This document shows, piece after piece, positions 54,686 through 63,535 of a stretch of 64,000 nt of DNA. The first letter of the stretch is position 1, and every line of letters begins with the position of its first letter. The notes beneath the pieces were generated by a model, which saw nothing but the letters and a program-made list of their open reading frames with translations, did no database searches and was not told the origin of the DNA. The translations under genes and the position numbers were made by a program. Source of the stretch: Neptuniibacter sp048548695 (lineage in GTDB: Bacteria; Pseudomonadota; Gammaproteobacteria; Pseudomonadales; Balneatricaceae); the NCBI RefSeq assembly GCF_048548695.1, contig NZ_JBLYIF010000003.1, one strand, 5' to 3'.

Positions 54686-55870
54686 TCAGGTCAGTGCCTG
54701 TTTAATGCGCCCCAGCGCGTCTTTCAATACGTCCATGCTGGTGGCAAAAGAGAGGCGCATGTTACCTGGTGCACCAAAGGCGGAGCCGGGCACTAGAGCA
54801 ACACCGGCTTCGTTCAACAGGAATTCGGCCAGGTCAAGATCATCCGCGAAGCGGTCATCAGCGTCGATCACGCCCTGGAAACTCGGGAATGCATAGAATG
54901 TACCGTCTGCGGGGATACACGCCACCCCTGAAATAGTATTCAGGGTTTCGACAACATAAGCATGCCGCTCACAGAAAGCGGCCACCATTTCAGTAACACA
55001 GTCCTGGGAACCTTCCAGAGCAGCCTGCGCTGCAACCTGAGCGATAGAGGTCGGGTTAGAAGTGCTCTGCGACTGAATTTTCTTCATTGCGCCGATCAGC
55101 TTTGCCGGTCCGCCGGCATAACCGATCCGCCAGCCGGTCATTGAATAGGCTTTGGACACACCGTTGAGTACCACGGTGCGCTCATACAGTTCCGGGCAGG
55201 CATTCACGATGTTAACAAACGGCTGGTCGTTGAGACGGATGTGTTCATACATGTCGTCGGTAGCAATAAGTACATCAGGGTGTTTCAGCAATACCTCGGC
55301 CAGCGCTTTCAGTTCGCTCTCTGTGTATGCCACACCGGTAGGGTTGGATGGACTGTTCAGTACCACCAAACGGGTTTTGTCGGTAATGGCTGCTTCCAGT
55401 TGCGCAGGCGAAATTTTGAAACGTTGCTCCTGAGTGGTGGTAATAATGACCGGAGTGGCGTCAGCCATTTTCACCATGTCAGGGTAGGACACCCAGTACG
55501 GTGCTGGAATGACCACCTCATCACCCTGATTCAGCAGCGCCAGAGCCATGTTGAAAAAGCTCTGTTTACCACCGCAGGACACCAGAATCTGGTTAGCCTC
55601 GTATGTCAGGCCATTGTCTTGCTTGAACTTGTTAATAATCGCTTTTTTCAGCGCCGGAGTGCCATCAACAGCAGTGTATTTAGTGAAGCCGTTATTCAAC
55701 GCTTCAATCGCTGCCTGCTTGATGTGTTCCGGAGTGTCGAAATCGGGTTCACCTGCGCCCAGGCCGATAATGTTTTTACCTTCGGCGCGCAGTTCCGCCG
55801 CACGGTTAGTTACCGCCAGCGTTGGAGAGGGTTTGATGTTATTAACGCGGTTTGACAGTTCAATGTTCAA
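54686..55870 (-). CDS. aspC: Pyridoxal-phosphate aspartate/aromatic aminotransferase (class Ib)
   Basis: A 394-residue fold-type I aminotransferase. Class I features are NIIGLGAGEPDFDTPEHIK near the N-terminus, VSCGGKQSFFNMALAL, the VVLNSPSNPTG block (Asn-Pro), ATDDMYEHIRL with PLP-contacting residues, the catalytic-Lys motif NGVSKAYSMTGWRIGYAGG near residue 238, and NMRLSFATSMDVL with the substrate-binding Arg. This is the bacterial aspartate aminotransferase Ib type (about 390-400 residues), which makes aspartate from oxaloacetate and often accepts prephenate or aromatic keto acids. It starts divergently from uvrB, with 251 bases between the two starts. Confidence 0.95.
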   Translation of the reverse strand: MNIELSNRVNNIKPSPTLAVTNRAAELRAEGKNIIGLGAGEPDFDTPEHIKQAAIEALNNGFTKYTAVDGTPALKKAIINKFKQDNGLTYEANQILVSCGGKQSFFNMALALLNQGDEVVIPAPYWVSYPDMVKMADATPVIITTTQEQRFKISPAQLEAAITDKTRLVVLNSPSNPTGVAYTESELKALAEVLLKHPDVLIATDDMYEHIRLNDQPFVNIVNACPELYERTVVLNGVSKAYSMTGWRIGYAGGPAKLIGAMKKIQSQSTSNPTSIAQVAAQAALEGSQDCVTEMVAAFCERHAYVVETLNTISGVACIPADGTFYAFPSFQGVIDADDRFADDLDLAEFLLNEAGVALVPGSAFGAPGNMRLSFATSMDVLKDALGRIKQALT

Positions 55871-56121
55871 GCCAAGTTCCTCAAAAATATACCTGCATAA
55901 ATAGGTGTCGACATGGGTAACGCGTTGGGCCGTATGTTTGTTAACTCGTTCGCCCCCCGCAACCGGTAATCATAGCGTAAAAGCAGGGTTTCTTGCATCT
56001 GCAAAATAGGGCTAACCTAGCAATTTTTACCGGAATTTCCCAGCTTTACGCGATTGGAGCTGAACACATCAGCCTGAATCCGCGTATACTAGCTGATTCC
56101 TTTTTTGTACTGCCATACGAC

Positions 56122-58143
56122 ATGAAACAGCGCTTTAAAGTCAGTTCTAAATTTGATCCAGCAGGGGATCAGCCTGCAGCGATTGCTGCACTGGTTGACG
56201 GTATTGATTCCGGTCTGGCAGCACAAACTCTGCTGGGGGTGACCGGTTCCGGTAAGACCTTCACTATTGCCAATGTGATTGCGCAGATACAGCGTCCAAC
56301 TATCATCATGGCGCACAATAAAACCCTGGCCGCCCAGTTGTATGGCGAATTCCGCGACTTCTTTCCCGATAACGCCGTTGAGTACTTTGTTTCGTATTAC
56401 GATTACTACCAGCCGGAAGCTTATGTGCCGTCTTCTGATACTTTTATCGAGAAAGATGCCTCAGTTAACGAACATATAGAACAGATGCGGTTGTCCGCCA
56501 CCAAAGCACTGCTGGAGCGCGATGATGCCATTATCGTGGCCACGGTATCCGCTATTTACGGTTTGGGTGATCCAAAACTTTACCTGGGCATGATGCTGCA
56601 TCTGGACCGGGGCGGCATGATTGACCAGCGAGCAGTACTGCGCCGGTTGGCTGAATTGCAATACACCCGCAATGAAACCGAACTGCATCGCGGTACTTAT
56701 CGGGTGCGGGGTGATGTGATCGATATTTTCCCGGCGGAATCCGAGAAAGAAGCCCTGCGGGTGGAGCTGTTTGATGAGGAAGTTGAGCAGTTGAGCTACT
56801 TCGATCCGTTGACTGGTGAAGTGTTGCGCAAGGTACCCCGTGCCACTATTTATCCGAAAACCCATTATGTGACACCACGGGATGTACTGCTGGGCGCAGT
56901 GGACAAAATTAAGGATGAACTGCGCGAGCGCCTGGAGCAGTTGCGGGAAAACAATAAGCTGGTGGAAGCTCAGCGCCTGGAACAGCGTACCCTCTATGAC
57001 ATGGAGATGATCATGGAGCTGGGTTATTGCAACGGCATCGAAAACTATTCCCGCTACCTGTCAGGCCGCAACCCAGGGGAAGCACCGCCGACCCTGTTTG
57101 ATTACCTGCCGGATCATTCGCTGCTGGTGATTGATGAATCTCATGTCACGGTGCCGCAGATCGGTGCCATGTACCGTGGTGACCGTTCTCGTAAAGAAAC
57201 TCTGGTGGAGTATGGCTTTCGTCTGCCATCGGCATTGGATAACCGGCCAATGAAGTTTGAAGAGTGGGAGCATGCCTCACCCCAGGCGATCTTTGTTTCT
57301 GCTACACCAAGCCGATACGAGGCAGCAAACCAGCAACAGGTGGTGGAGCAATTGGTGCGGCCTACCGGATTGGTCGATCCGCTGGTAGAGGTGCGGCCAG
57401 CCACCACTCAGGTGGATGACTTGCTATCCGAGATTCATAAAACCGTCGCCAGGCAGGAGCGGGTGGTGGTCACAGTACTGACCAAACGCATGGCAGAAGA
57501 CCTGACAGAATACCTCGATGAGCATGGGGTTAAAGTGCGCTACTTGCACTCGGATATCGATACCGTAGAGCGGGTAGAGATTATTCGTGACTTGCGAATT
57601 GGTGAATTTGATGTGCTGGTGGGTATCAACTTGCTGCGGGAAGGTATCGATATGCCAGAGGTCTCGCTGGTTGCGATTCTGGATGCGGATAAAGAGGGCT
57701 TCCTGCGCTCAGAAACCTCCATGATTCAGACCATTGGCCGGGCCGCGCGTAATGTCGCGGGGCGGGCGATTCTTTATGCTGATCGCATCACCGGTTCTAT
57801 GCAGCGAGCTATGGATGAAACCGCACGCCGGCGTGAGGCACAGGTCAGCTACAACAAAGAACACGGTATTACACCGCAGACGATTCTTAAATCTGTGGCA
57901 GATATTATGGAAGGGGCCAGTACCATACCTGGCCGTAAAGTGGGCCGTGGCAGCAAAAAAGTGGCGGAAGCTGAAGCGGAATATGCCGTGGATCCTGCGA
58001 CCATGTCGAGCAAAGAGCTGGCCAAAGCGATCAACCGGCTGGAAGATAAAATGTATGAAGCGGCGAAAAACTTGCAGTTTGAGCAGGCCGCTAAACTTCG
58101 CGATGAGTTGCAAAGCCTGAAGCAGCACACCTTTAAAGAGTAA
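56122..58143 (+). CDS. uvrB: Excinuclease ABC subunit B
   Basis: A 673-residue helicase-like damage-verification subunit. The start MKQRFKVSSKFDPAGDQPAA at 56122 is chosen; the frame is open 43 codons further upstream, but those do not resemble UvrB. It has the Walker A GVTGSGKTFT (about 38-47), the DNA-binding beta-hairpin EYFVSYYDYYQPEAYVP (about 91-107), helicase motifs IDESH, IFVSATP, LREGIDMPEVSLV and QTIGRAARN, and a C-terminal UVR domain (LEDKMYEAAKNLQFEQAAKLRD) that contacts UvrC. Length equals E. coli UvrB (673). I searched the upstream 250 bases for a LexA site and found none of good quality. Confidence 0.98.
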   Translation: MKQRFKVSSKFDPAGDQPAAIAALVDGIDSGLAAQTLLGVTGSGKTFTIANVIAQIQRPTIIMAHNKTLAAQLYGEFRDFFPDNAVEYFVSYYDYYQPEAYVPSSDTFIEKDASVNEHIEQMRLSATKALLERDDAIIVATVSAIYGLGDPKLYLGMMLHLDRGGMIDQRAVLRRLAELQYTRNETELHRGTYRVRGDVIDIFPAESEKEALRVELFDEEVEQLSYFDPLTGEVLRKVPRATIYPKTHYVTPRDVLLGAVDKIKDELRERLEQLRENNKLVEAQRLEQRTLYDMEMIMELGYCNGIENYSRYLSGRNPGEAPPTLFDYLPDHSLLVIDESHVTVPQIGAMYRGDRSRKETLVEYGFRLPSALDNRPMKFEEWEHASPQAIFVSATPSRYEAANQQQVVEQLVRPTGLVDPLVEVRPATTQVDDLLSEIHKTVARQERVVVTVLTKRMAEDLTEYLDEHGVKVRYLHSDIDTVERVEIIRDLRIGEFDVLVGINLLREGIDMPEVSLVAILDADKEGFLRSETSMIQTIGRAARNVAGRAILYADRITGSMQRAMDETARRREAQVSYNKEHGITPQTILKSVADIMEGASTIPGRKVGRGSKKVAEAEAEYAVDPATMSSKELAKAINRLEDKMYEAAKNLQFEQAAKLRDELQSLKQHTFKE

Positions 58144-58172
58144 CGCGACTCTGACGTTGGCTTGCTGGCAAA

Positions 58173-58598
58173 TCAGTCCTGGTCGGTAAGCTGAGCGAAA
58201 AACTCAGCCCCTGTCAGGTTGCTGGTAGGATTGCCAAATGCATAGTAATCCGGTTTTTCATCGACAAAAATCTGTAGACCGAAATGCAGTGGTGCCTGTT
58301 GATCGAACAGACCGACCGGAATGATGTACTGACCCGATTCCTTGAGCCGGAAAAACAGATGGGTGCCGCACTTAGCGCAAAAGCCTCTTTCCGCCCAGTC
58401 GGAGGTGGCAAATACCTTGATGCTATCCTGACCTTTGATGGTGACCTCAGTGGCGCAGTCCACTGCCATCAGTGGCCCGCCGCCCCATTTCCGGCAAATG
58501 TTGCAGTGACAGCTGGCAATATCCGTGGACATGGAGGCTGCTTCAACCGTCACTGCACCACATAAGCAGTTGCCTGAAGCTGTTATTGTTGAACTCAT
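58173..58598 (-). CDS. GFA-family zinc-binding protein
   Basis: About 141 residues from ATG 58598 (MSSTITASGNCLCGAV), with GGAGG five bases upstream; an in-frame start at 58637 is less likely. The fold is that of glutathione-dependent formaldehyde-activating enzymes and related proteins (GFA, DUF636): CLCGAV and CHCNICRKWGG for one zinc, FCAKCGTHLF for the second. Three CxxC pairs match the family. Many members are not involved in formaldehyde chemistry, so the substrate is not known. It is convergent with uvrB (29 bases) and probably monocistronic. Confidence 0.9.
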   Translation of the reverse strand: MSSTITASGNCLCGAVTVEAASMSTDIASCHCNICRKWGGGPLMAVDCATEVTIKGQDSIKVFATSDWAERGFCAKCGTHLFFRLKESGQYIIPVGLFDQQAPLHFGLQIFVDEKPDYYAFGNPTSNLTGAEFFAQLTDQD

Positions 58599-58766
58599 GA
58601 CTACCTCCATCGTTTTCGTAGACCGATGCATTCTCAACGGCCCATGTAGATTAGCACATGAATATCAGCTGGATTGACCACAGATACCCCAGTACAGAAT
58701 GGATTGAGTGTGGCTTGAAGTCGACTGGCTGGTGCTGTCGTGTGCCCAAGGGTTGAGCAGGTCTAG

Positions 58767-58838
58767 GCACAAAACTGTGCGAAACAGTGCACGCCGCACT
58801 GGGAGAGTAGGGTTCGAATGCCCGCTAACTTATTCGGG
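58767..58838 (+). other. Structured non-coding stretch with rRNA/tRNA-like pieces
   Basis: Four inverted repeats crowd into 72 bases: ACTGT-ACAGT (58774-58788), CAGTGC-GCACTG (58785-58801), GGG-TTCGAAT-GCCC (58810-58823) and CCCG-CGGG (58821-58838). TTCGAAT resembles a tRNA T-loop, and GAGAGTAGGG with GAAAC and CGCCG recalls the 3' half of 5S rRNA. Neither gives a full tRNA or 5S structure, so it is at most a relic. Confidence 0.25.
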
Positions 58839-58852
58839 TGACAGAAGGTGGT

Positions 58853-59872
58853 TCATTGCGTCATAACCACGACACCCAGTGCCACCGCATATACCCCCAG
58901 GATCAGAGCGCTCTCAAAGCCGATGCGGCCAATGCCATAGGTTTGTCGCCTTACCAGCCCAAGCAGCAGGATAGCGGTCATCAGAATACTGACCAGCCCC
59001 CAGGTCATCTGTACCGGTGCCATATCGTGGTAAATAGAACCTTGCACATAACCGGCATCAGCAGCAGCGACCACCAGCATGTTAAAACAGTTGGTGCCGA
59101 AAATATTGCTGACGGCCAACGTCAGGGCGCCAATGCGAATGGCTGCAATGGTGGTTACTAATTCCGGTGTTGACGTTGCCAGCGCAGTGAGCAATCCGCC
59201 CACCAGTGTGTCGGATAGATCAGTCTGGTCGGCGATAGCTTTGGCGGCTTCCATCAACACCCAGCCGGCCAGCCCGGTCAGGACAGCCATCGCGATAAAG
59301 CCAAGCCATGCCGTGGTAGAACTGCCGTGATGTGCTGTGTCGGGTTCATCCGAAACGGTTTGGTGGGTTTGCCGTGGAAACCACATGGGGTTCGCCCGTG
59401 TGCGATGTACAAGGTGCAGCCCAAACAGATAAGCGATGATAATAAGGGGGGTAACGGGATGTATGCCCCATTGGTTGATTGTAGGTGTAAAAACGGCGAG
59501 CAAGGGTAATGTCAGCAAGACAATCAGCAAGCCCGCCAGCATTAGGTTGATGGGGGAGGCGGCGGCATGCTCCAGATTGGCTTTACGGTAGGCAATGTCA
59601 GCCACACCCAGAAAAGCCAGGTTAACCGCCATGCTGCCCATCACGTTACTCATGGCCAAGTCGGGACGGGCAGCGAGTGCTGCGCTCAGGGTCGCAGCGA
59701 AGTCGGGCAACGACGTCACCCCGGCCAGCAGCACAACGCCGAAGATTGCTTCGCCCAAACCGGTTTGATCCGCTAATTTGTCAGCCTGCCGAGCAAGTTT
59801 ACTGCCCGCGATAATGATGGCTACGGAAGCTACGCTGAAGGCGATACTACTGGCTAGTAATGAAGAAAACAT
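58853..59872 (-). CDS. Calcium/sodium antiporter (CaCA superfamily)
   Basis: A 339-residue inner-membrane exchanger with about ten segments in two inverted halves. The two alpha repeats are GVTSLPDFAATLSAALAA (about 50-68) and ALATSTPELVTTIAAIRIG (about 235-255). The second keeps the Glu of the cation site (TPE), while the first has Asp (PDF) in place of the usual Glu. A long cytoplasmic loop with Arg/His residues separates the halves. It exchanges calcium for sodium or protons, as E. coli YrbG/ChaA-type proteins do. It appears to be a single gene. Confidence 0.92.
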   Translation of the reverse strand: MFSSLLASSIAFSVASVAIIIAGSKLARQADKLADQTGLGEAIFGVVLLAGVTSLPDFAATLSAALAARPDLAMSNVMGSMAVNLAFLGVADIAYRKANLEHAAASPINLMLAGLLIVLLTLPLLAVFTPTINQWGIHPVTPLIIIAYLFGLHLVHRTRANPMWFPRQTHQTVSDEPDTAHHGSSTTAWLGFIAMAVLTGLAGWVLMEAAKAIADQTDLSDTLVGGLLTALATSTPELVTTIAAIRIGALTLAVSNIFGTNCFNMLVVAAADAGYVQGSIYHDMAPVQMTWGLVSILMTAILLLGLVRRQTYGIGRIGFESALILGVYAVALGVVVMTQ

Positions 59873-60080
59873 GCAACTCCTAAAGGGCTATGAACTGCTG
59901 TCAGGTATAGCACACAAACGATTTGGCTGAAGGGGCGCTGCAATGATGAACCGGAGTTAATGTCCTTTGGGGTATATCGTCTGGTGTTCAACTGAGCGTA
60001 TTGTTTTGTCGGGCGTTTTCCATACAGGCACGGCCTGCTGCATCATTGAAGGGTCAGGATACTTTGGGAAGGTCCCCTCG

Positions 60081-60110
60081 GACTATGCCCCCGGTGACAG
60101 GGGCACAGTC
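60081..60110. repeat. Inverted repeat near the ccoG 3' end
   Basis: GACT-a-TGCCCC (60081-60091) pairs with GGGGCA-c-AGTC (60100-60110) across an 8-base loop, one mismatch in 11. It lies in the 285-base gap between the antiporter and ccoG genes. There is no T-run on either side, so its role is unclear. The rest of the gap shows no gene. Confidence 0.5.
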
Positions 60111-60157
60111 GTTGGCGTTGATATGTTTGGCTTGGCTGAAATATTCAGTTTTTCAAC

Positions 60158-61516
60158 CTAGATGGATTTGGTCAGGAAGGTGGTGGCTTTGGATGCGGTA
60201 CCCGCCTTTCCCTGGAAATTGAAAGTCAGCTCCGCTCTTGGCTGCGCTAAATTCCGGGCACAGACCCGGTATGGCAGCCAGGTTGAGTTGCTGTCGGCCA
60301 GGTCTATGGTGGTAGGACCAAAGAGTGCGAACTGCGTAGGGTTGGCGAGGGAAATTGCGATCTGGTCCTGTCCGCTGGTAAATCCTTCAACCTTGATACG
60401 ATAGTTATTACAGACTGTGTGTTGGTCTAGTTGGATGAACAAGGCACCACGGTCCCGGCGAATTTCAACCAGCAGTTTGGTGGTGTCTGTAAAGCCATAA
60501 AGCACAGCACTGCAGGCGGCGATCATCATGATGCCGTATCCCGCCAGGCGAGAACGTATCAAGGGTGAGTGGTTGCCCTCGAGCTGCGATTCCGAAGCAA
60601 AACGTATCAAACCCTTGGGGCGGTTCAATTGTTCCATGACGTTGTCGCAGGCATCGATACAGGCAGCGCAGTCGATACACGCTGCCTGCAGCCCATCACG
60701 GATATCAATACCGGTGGGACAAGCCTGTACGCAGAGTCCGCAATCGACACAGTCGCCGCTATTGGCAGCGGCATTCCGCAGGTGGGCACGGGGTTCCCCA
60801 CGATGCTTGTCATAACTCACGCTACGTGTATCTGAATCGAACATCACGCTCTGAAACCGGGAGTAGGGACAGGCATGCAGGCAGATTTTTTCACGCACGA
60901 GGCCTGCATTGGCGTAGGTGAGTCCGGCCATAATTATGATCCAGCCGGATAGGGCTGCGGAAAGCTGTAACTGACTGGCGTCGGCCAGAATCTGCCTGAT
61001 CGGGATGAAATAGCCGGTAAAGGTAAGTGCGGTGATTGTTGCCAGGCCTATCCAAAGCAGGTGTTTGGTGATTCGTCGCAACAATCGCTCGCCGCGCAAT
61101 GGCTGGCTCTCGTCGCGGGCACGTTGGCTGGCCCGGCCTTCGGTGAAGTCCTCAATTCGGATGAATAGCCAGGTCCAGATACTTTGCGGGCAGGCAAAAC
61201 CGCACCAGACCCGGCCCCAGGCTACGGCCATGAAAAACAGCAAACATGCACCGGCGATCATCAGTCCAGCCAATAAGGGCAGATCGTGCCAGGAGAGGGC
61301 GTTGCTAAACAAGATGATCCGACGTTGCGCGAAGGAGAACAGCAGCCAAGGCTGGCCGTCGACTTGAACCCAGGCCAGGCCGAAGAACAACGCGATCATC
61401 GGCCAGCTTGTCAGGCGGCGCAGGTTCTGGAAGCGACCTTCCGTTAACCGGACATAAAACTTCCCATCCTGAGCAAAAGGTGGCGTGTAGTCTTGCACAA
61501 TCGGTATTTTTTCCAT
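60158..61516 (-). CDS. ccoG: Cytochrome c oxidase accessory protein CcoG
   Basis: A 452-residue membrane ferredoxin (RdxA/FixG family). Membrane segments occur in the first 210 residues (LTSWPMIALFFGLAW, LAGLMIAGACLLFFMAVAWGR) and near 340. WGRVWCGFACPQSIWTWLF and CLHACPYSRFQSVMFD are hallmarks, and two 4Fe-4S clusters bind CVDCGLCVQACP and CIDCAACIDACD near residues 255-290. The C-terminal domain (about 370-450) is an Ig-like fold. CcoG reduces Cu(II) for assembly of the cbb3 oxidase. No ccoNOQP or ccoIS genes are in the window, so it is an isolated copy here. It is divergent from the MocR gene (112 bases). Confidence 0.96.
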   Translation of the reverse strand: MEKIPIVQDYTPPFAQDGKFYVRLTEGRFQNLRRLTSWPMIALFFGLAWVQVDGQPWLLFSFAQRRIILFSNALSWHDLPLLAGLMIAGACLLFFMAVAWGRVWCGFACPQSIWTWLFIRIEDFTEGRASQRARDESQPLRGERLLRRITKHLLWIGLATITALTFTGYFIPIRQILADASQLQLSAALSGWIIIMAGLTYANAGLVREKICLHACPYSRFQSVMFDSDTRSVSYDKHRGEPRAHLRNAAANSGDCVDCGLCVQACPTGIDIRDGLQAACIDCAACIDACDNVMEQLNRPKGLIRFASESQLEGNHSPLIRSRLAGYGIMMIAACSAVLYGFTDTTKLLVEIRRDRGALFIQLDQHTVCNNYRIKVEGFTSGQDQIAISLANPTQFALFGPTTIDLADSNSTWLPYRVCARNLAQPRAELTFNFQGKAGTASKATTFLTKSI

Positions 61517-61628
61517 GCGGAGGAACCTCCTAAGTTTTTAAACTGGGAGCAGATTACGCTTGTGATAAGAATGGGATCAGGTATAAAAATAATAAAAACA
61601 ATAGGTACAGATTGTGTGGGTAATTTAA

Positions 61629-63044
61629 ATGACGTCAGACTACCGCTACCAGCAGCTTGAAAACTGGTTGTTGCAAGGTATTCAGCAGCAGCGTTGGCGG
61701 CTGGGTGAACGCCTGCCTTCGATCCGTAATCTATGTCGGGAACAGAACCTATCCAAGGCGACAGTACAGCATGCCCTGCAGCGCTTGGAGGCACAGGGGG
61801 CGGTGGAAGCGCGTCCCAAGGCGGGCTACTTTGTTACGTTTCAGCCCAGCGTGGTAAAGCAACCGGTTAGCAGGGTGAGCATTGAAGCGCCGCGCCCGGT
61901 AAACGTCAGTGACCTGTTGCTCGATATTATGCGTCGCAGTGCTGCATTTGATTTGTTGCCTGATCTGCATGCCGGTGACCTGCCACCGGGTATCGTTGCC
62001 CTGAATCGCGCGATAGGGCGTTCGTTGCGTCGTCAGCGCGGTGATGATTTCCAGTATTACGATGAACCGGCGGGGGATGTTGGTTTGCGTGAGCAGCTGT
62101 CGATGCATCATGCCCGGCGCGGCTGGGCGGTACCACCGGATCAACTCTGTACCACCTCTGGCTGTCAGCATGCGCTGTTCCTGGCGCTAATGGCATGTTG
62201 TGAGCGTGGTGATGTGGTTGCGGTTGAATCGCCGGGATTCTATGGCGTACTGCAGCTGCTGGAACAATTGGAACTCAGGGTGGTCGAGGTACCGACCTCC
62301 GTAGCAAACGGTATGGATATTGATGCGCTGGAGGAGGTGCTGGCGCGGTGGCAGGTGAAAGCCTGTATCGTGTCGCCTGCCTTCGCAACGCCGGGTGGCG
62401 CACTGATGTCGGTAGAGGCGAAACAACGATTGCTGACGCTTGCTGAATACCATGATTTGGCGGTGATTGAAGACGATATCTACGCCGATACCGCATTGGG
62501 CCCGGTGCCTGACCCGCTTAAGGCGCTGGATGCTGGAAACCGCGTGATCCTGTGCAGCTCTTTTTCGAAGAGCCTGTCACGTGATCTGCGATTGGGGTGG
62601 GTGTCGGGCGCACGCTGGCATGATCGTATACTGCACCTGAAGCTGGTCACTCAATTAGCGAGCAGTCGCTACTTGCAGCAAGGGGTGGCCGATTTTATGG
62701 CGGATGGTAGTTATACCGCGCATCTGCGTCGTCAGCGTAATGAGTTGAGGGCGCGTCGAGACCGACTCATCGCCTCGTTGCATGCCTGGTCTGCAGAGTT
62801 ACGTGTTAGTGTTCCTATGGGCGGTTTGGCCGTCTGGGTTGAGCTGCCGCCCAACGTCGATACCCTGGCAAGCTATCCAAAAGCACTGGAACAGGGGGTC
62901 GTGATCACTCCGGGCCCGCTGTTTTCTGTCTCTGGCCAGTTCAAAAACTGCCTGCGAATCAGTTATGCGCACCCTTGGGACGAACGCAGGGTGGCCGCGT
63001 TGAACCGACTGCCCAGACTTTTCGTGAGTCGCTCATCAGATTGA
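61629..63044 (+). CDS. MocR-type GntR/aminotransferase transcriptional regulator
   Basis: A 471-residue regulator. Residues 1-75 form a GntR winged helix (ENWLLQGIQQQRWRLGERLPSIRNLC, LSKATVQHALQRLEAQGAVEARPKAGYFV). From about 100 to 470 it is a fold-type I aminotransferase domain binding pyridoxal phosphate: TTSGCQHALFLALMAC, VIEDDIYADTALG, and the Lys in CSSFSKSLSRDLRLGWVSG near residue 315. MocR proteins sense amino acids or vitamin B6. Typical targets are divergent or downstream genes; here ccoG is divergent and a TRAP solute-binding protein lies 491 bases downstream. Its target is unknown. Confidence 0.95.
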   Translation: MTSDYRYQQLENWLLQGIQQQRWRLGERLPSIRNLCREQNLSKATVQHALQRLEAQGAVEARPKAGYFVTFQPSVVKQPVSRVSIEAPRPVNVSDLLLDIMRRSAAFDLLPDLHAGDLPPGIVALNRAIGRSLRRQRGDDFQYYDEPAGDVGLREQLSMHHARRGWAVPPDQLCTTSGCQHALFLALMACCERGDVVAVESPGFYGVLQLLEQLELRVVEVPTSVANGMDIDALEEVLARWQVKACIVSPAFATPGGALMSVEAKQRLLTLAEYHDLAVIEDDIYADTALGPVPDPLKALDAGNRVILCSSFSKSLSRDLRLGWVSGARWHDRILHLKLVTQLASSRYLQQGVADFMADGSYTAHLRRQRNELRARRDRLIASLHAWSAELRVSVPMGGLAVWVELPPNVDTLASYPKALEQGVVITPGPLFSVSGQFKNCLRISYAHPWDERRVAALNRLPRLFVSRSSD

Positions 63045-63535
63045 TATTTATGCGAGGCGTGCCCTGACTAAAATTATCTTTAACATCAGTACCTTGCAGA
63101 ATCAGGCAAGTGGCTCGGGTGTTTTTTTAATTGTCTTGTTGTTTCACTGATAACTCTTTATTAGATGCATACACGCGTAATCTAAAACCAGATTGTTGGG
63201 GCGCTGAAGGTAGCCCCATATACCTTGTTATAGCGGCGTTTAAAAAAATTACAGTGCATTTGATGCGCATATTAATCTCAACTGCGATTACCAAAAAAAC
63301 GGGCATATCTGGTTTCGCCTTCTCCGGCGTAATCTACGTATTATTACGTAGCCTTAAACTTTTGGTTTAAGGGCTTTCTCGTAGCGAATCCAGCGGGTTA
63401 GTGCGCATGTGAATGCGCTAAGAATGTGCCAGACTTAGACTATTATGTTTTAAGCAAGCGATCACACCTACTGTGAATAAGCAGAGCCAACAGGCGGTGA
63501 TCAATCCAGAGTGAGACAAGAGGAAAACAATAACA
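63045..63535. other. Long leader region upstream of the TRAP gene
   Basis: A 491-base non-coding stretch. It contains an imperfect CTTGC-GCAAG hairpin followed by a T7 tract (about 63093-63128), a plausible terminator for the MocR gene, then three hairpins in a row: CGCC-GGCG (about 63316-63329) and the two perfect ones at 63334-63372. A 79-codon frame starting TTG 63131 is not believable. The last 160 bases before the TRAP ATG carry the ribosome-binding site (AGAGGAAA) and presumably its promoter. Confidence 0.5.
63334..63372 (+). promoter_or_regulatory. Two tandem perfect hairpins upstream of the TRAP gene
   Basis: CTACGTA-TTAT-TACGTAG (63334-63351) and CCTTAAAC-TTTTG-GTTTAAGG (63352-63372) are perfect inverted repeats with no base between them. 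They lie about 165 bases upstream of the TRAP start. As DNA they could be operators; as RNA they could form a leader structure. The second is followed by GCTTTCTCG, too poor for a strong terminator. Confidence 0.5.

Noticed and set aside
55871..56121. LexA box expected before uvrB
   Set aside because: I found no CTG-N10-CAG site; the closest have wrong spacing.
58810..58823. tRNA gene suggested by the TTCGAAT loop
   Set aside because: The T-stem does not close properly and no anticodon or acceptor stem is found.
63131..63370. 79-codon frame starting with TTG before the TRAP gene
   Set aside because: It lacks a ribosome-binding site, covers the tandem hairpins and resembles nothing.
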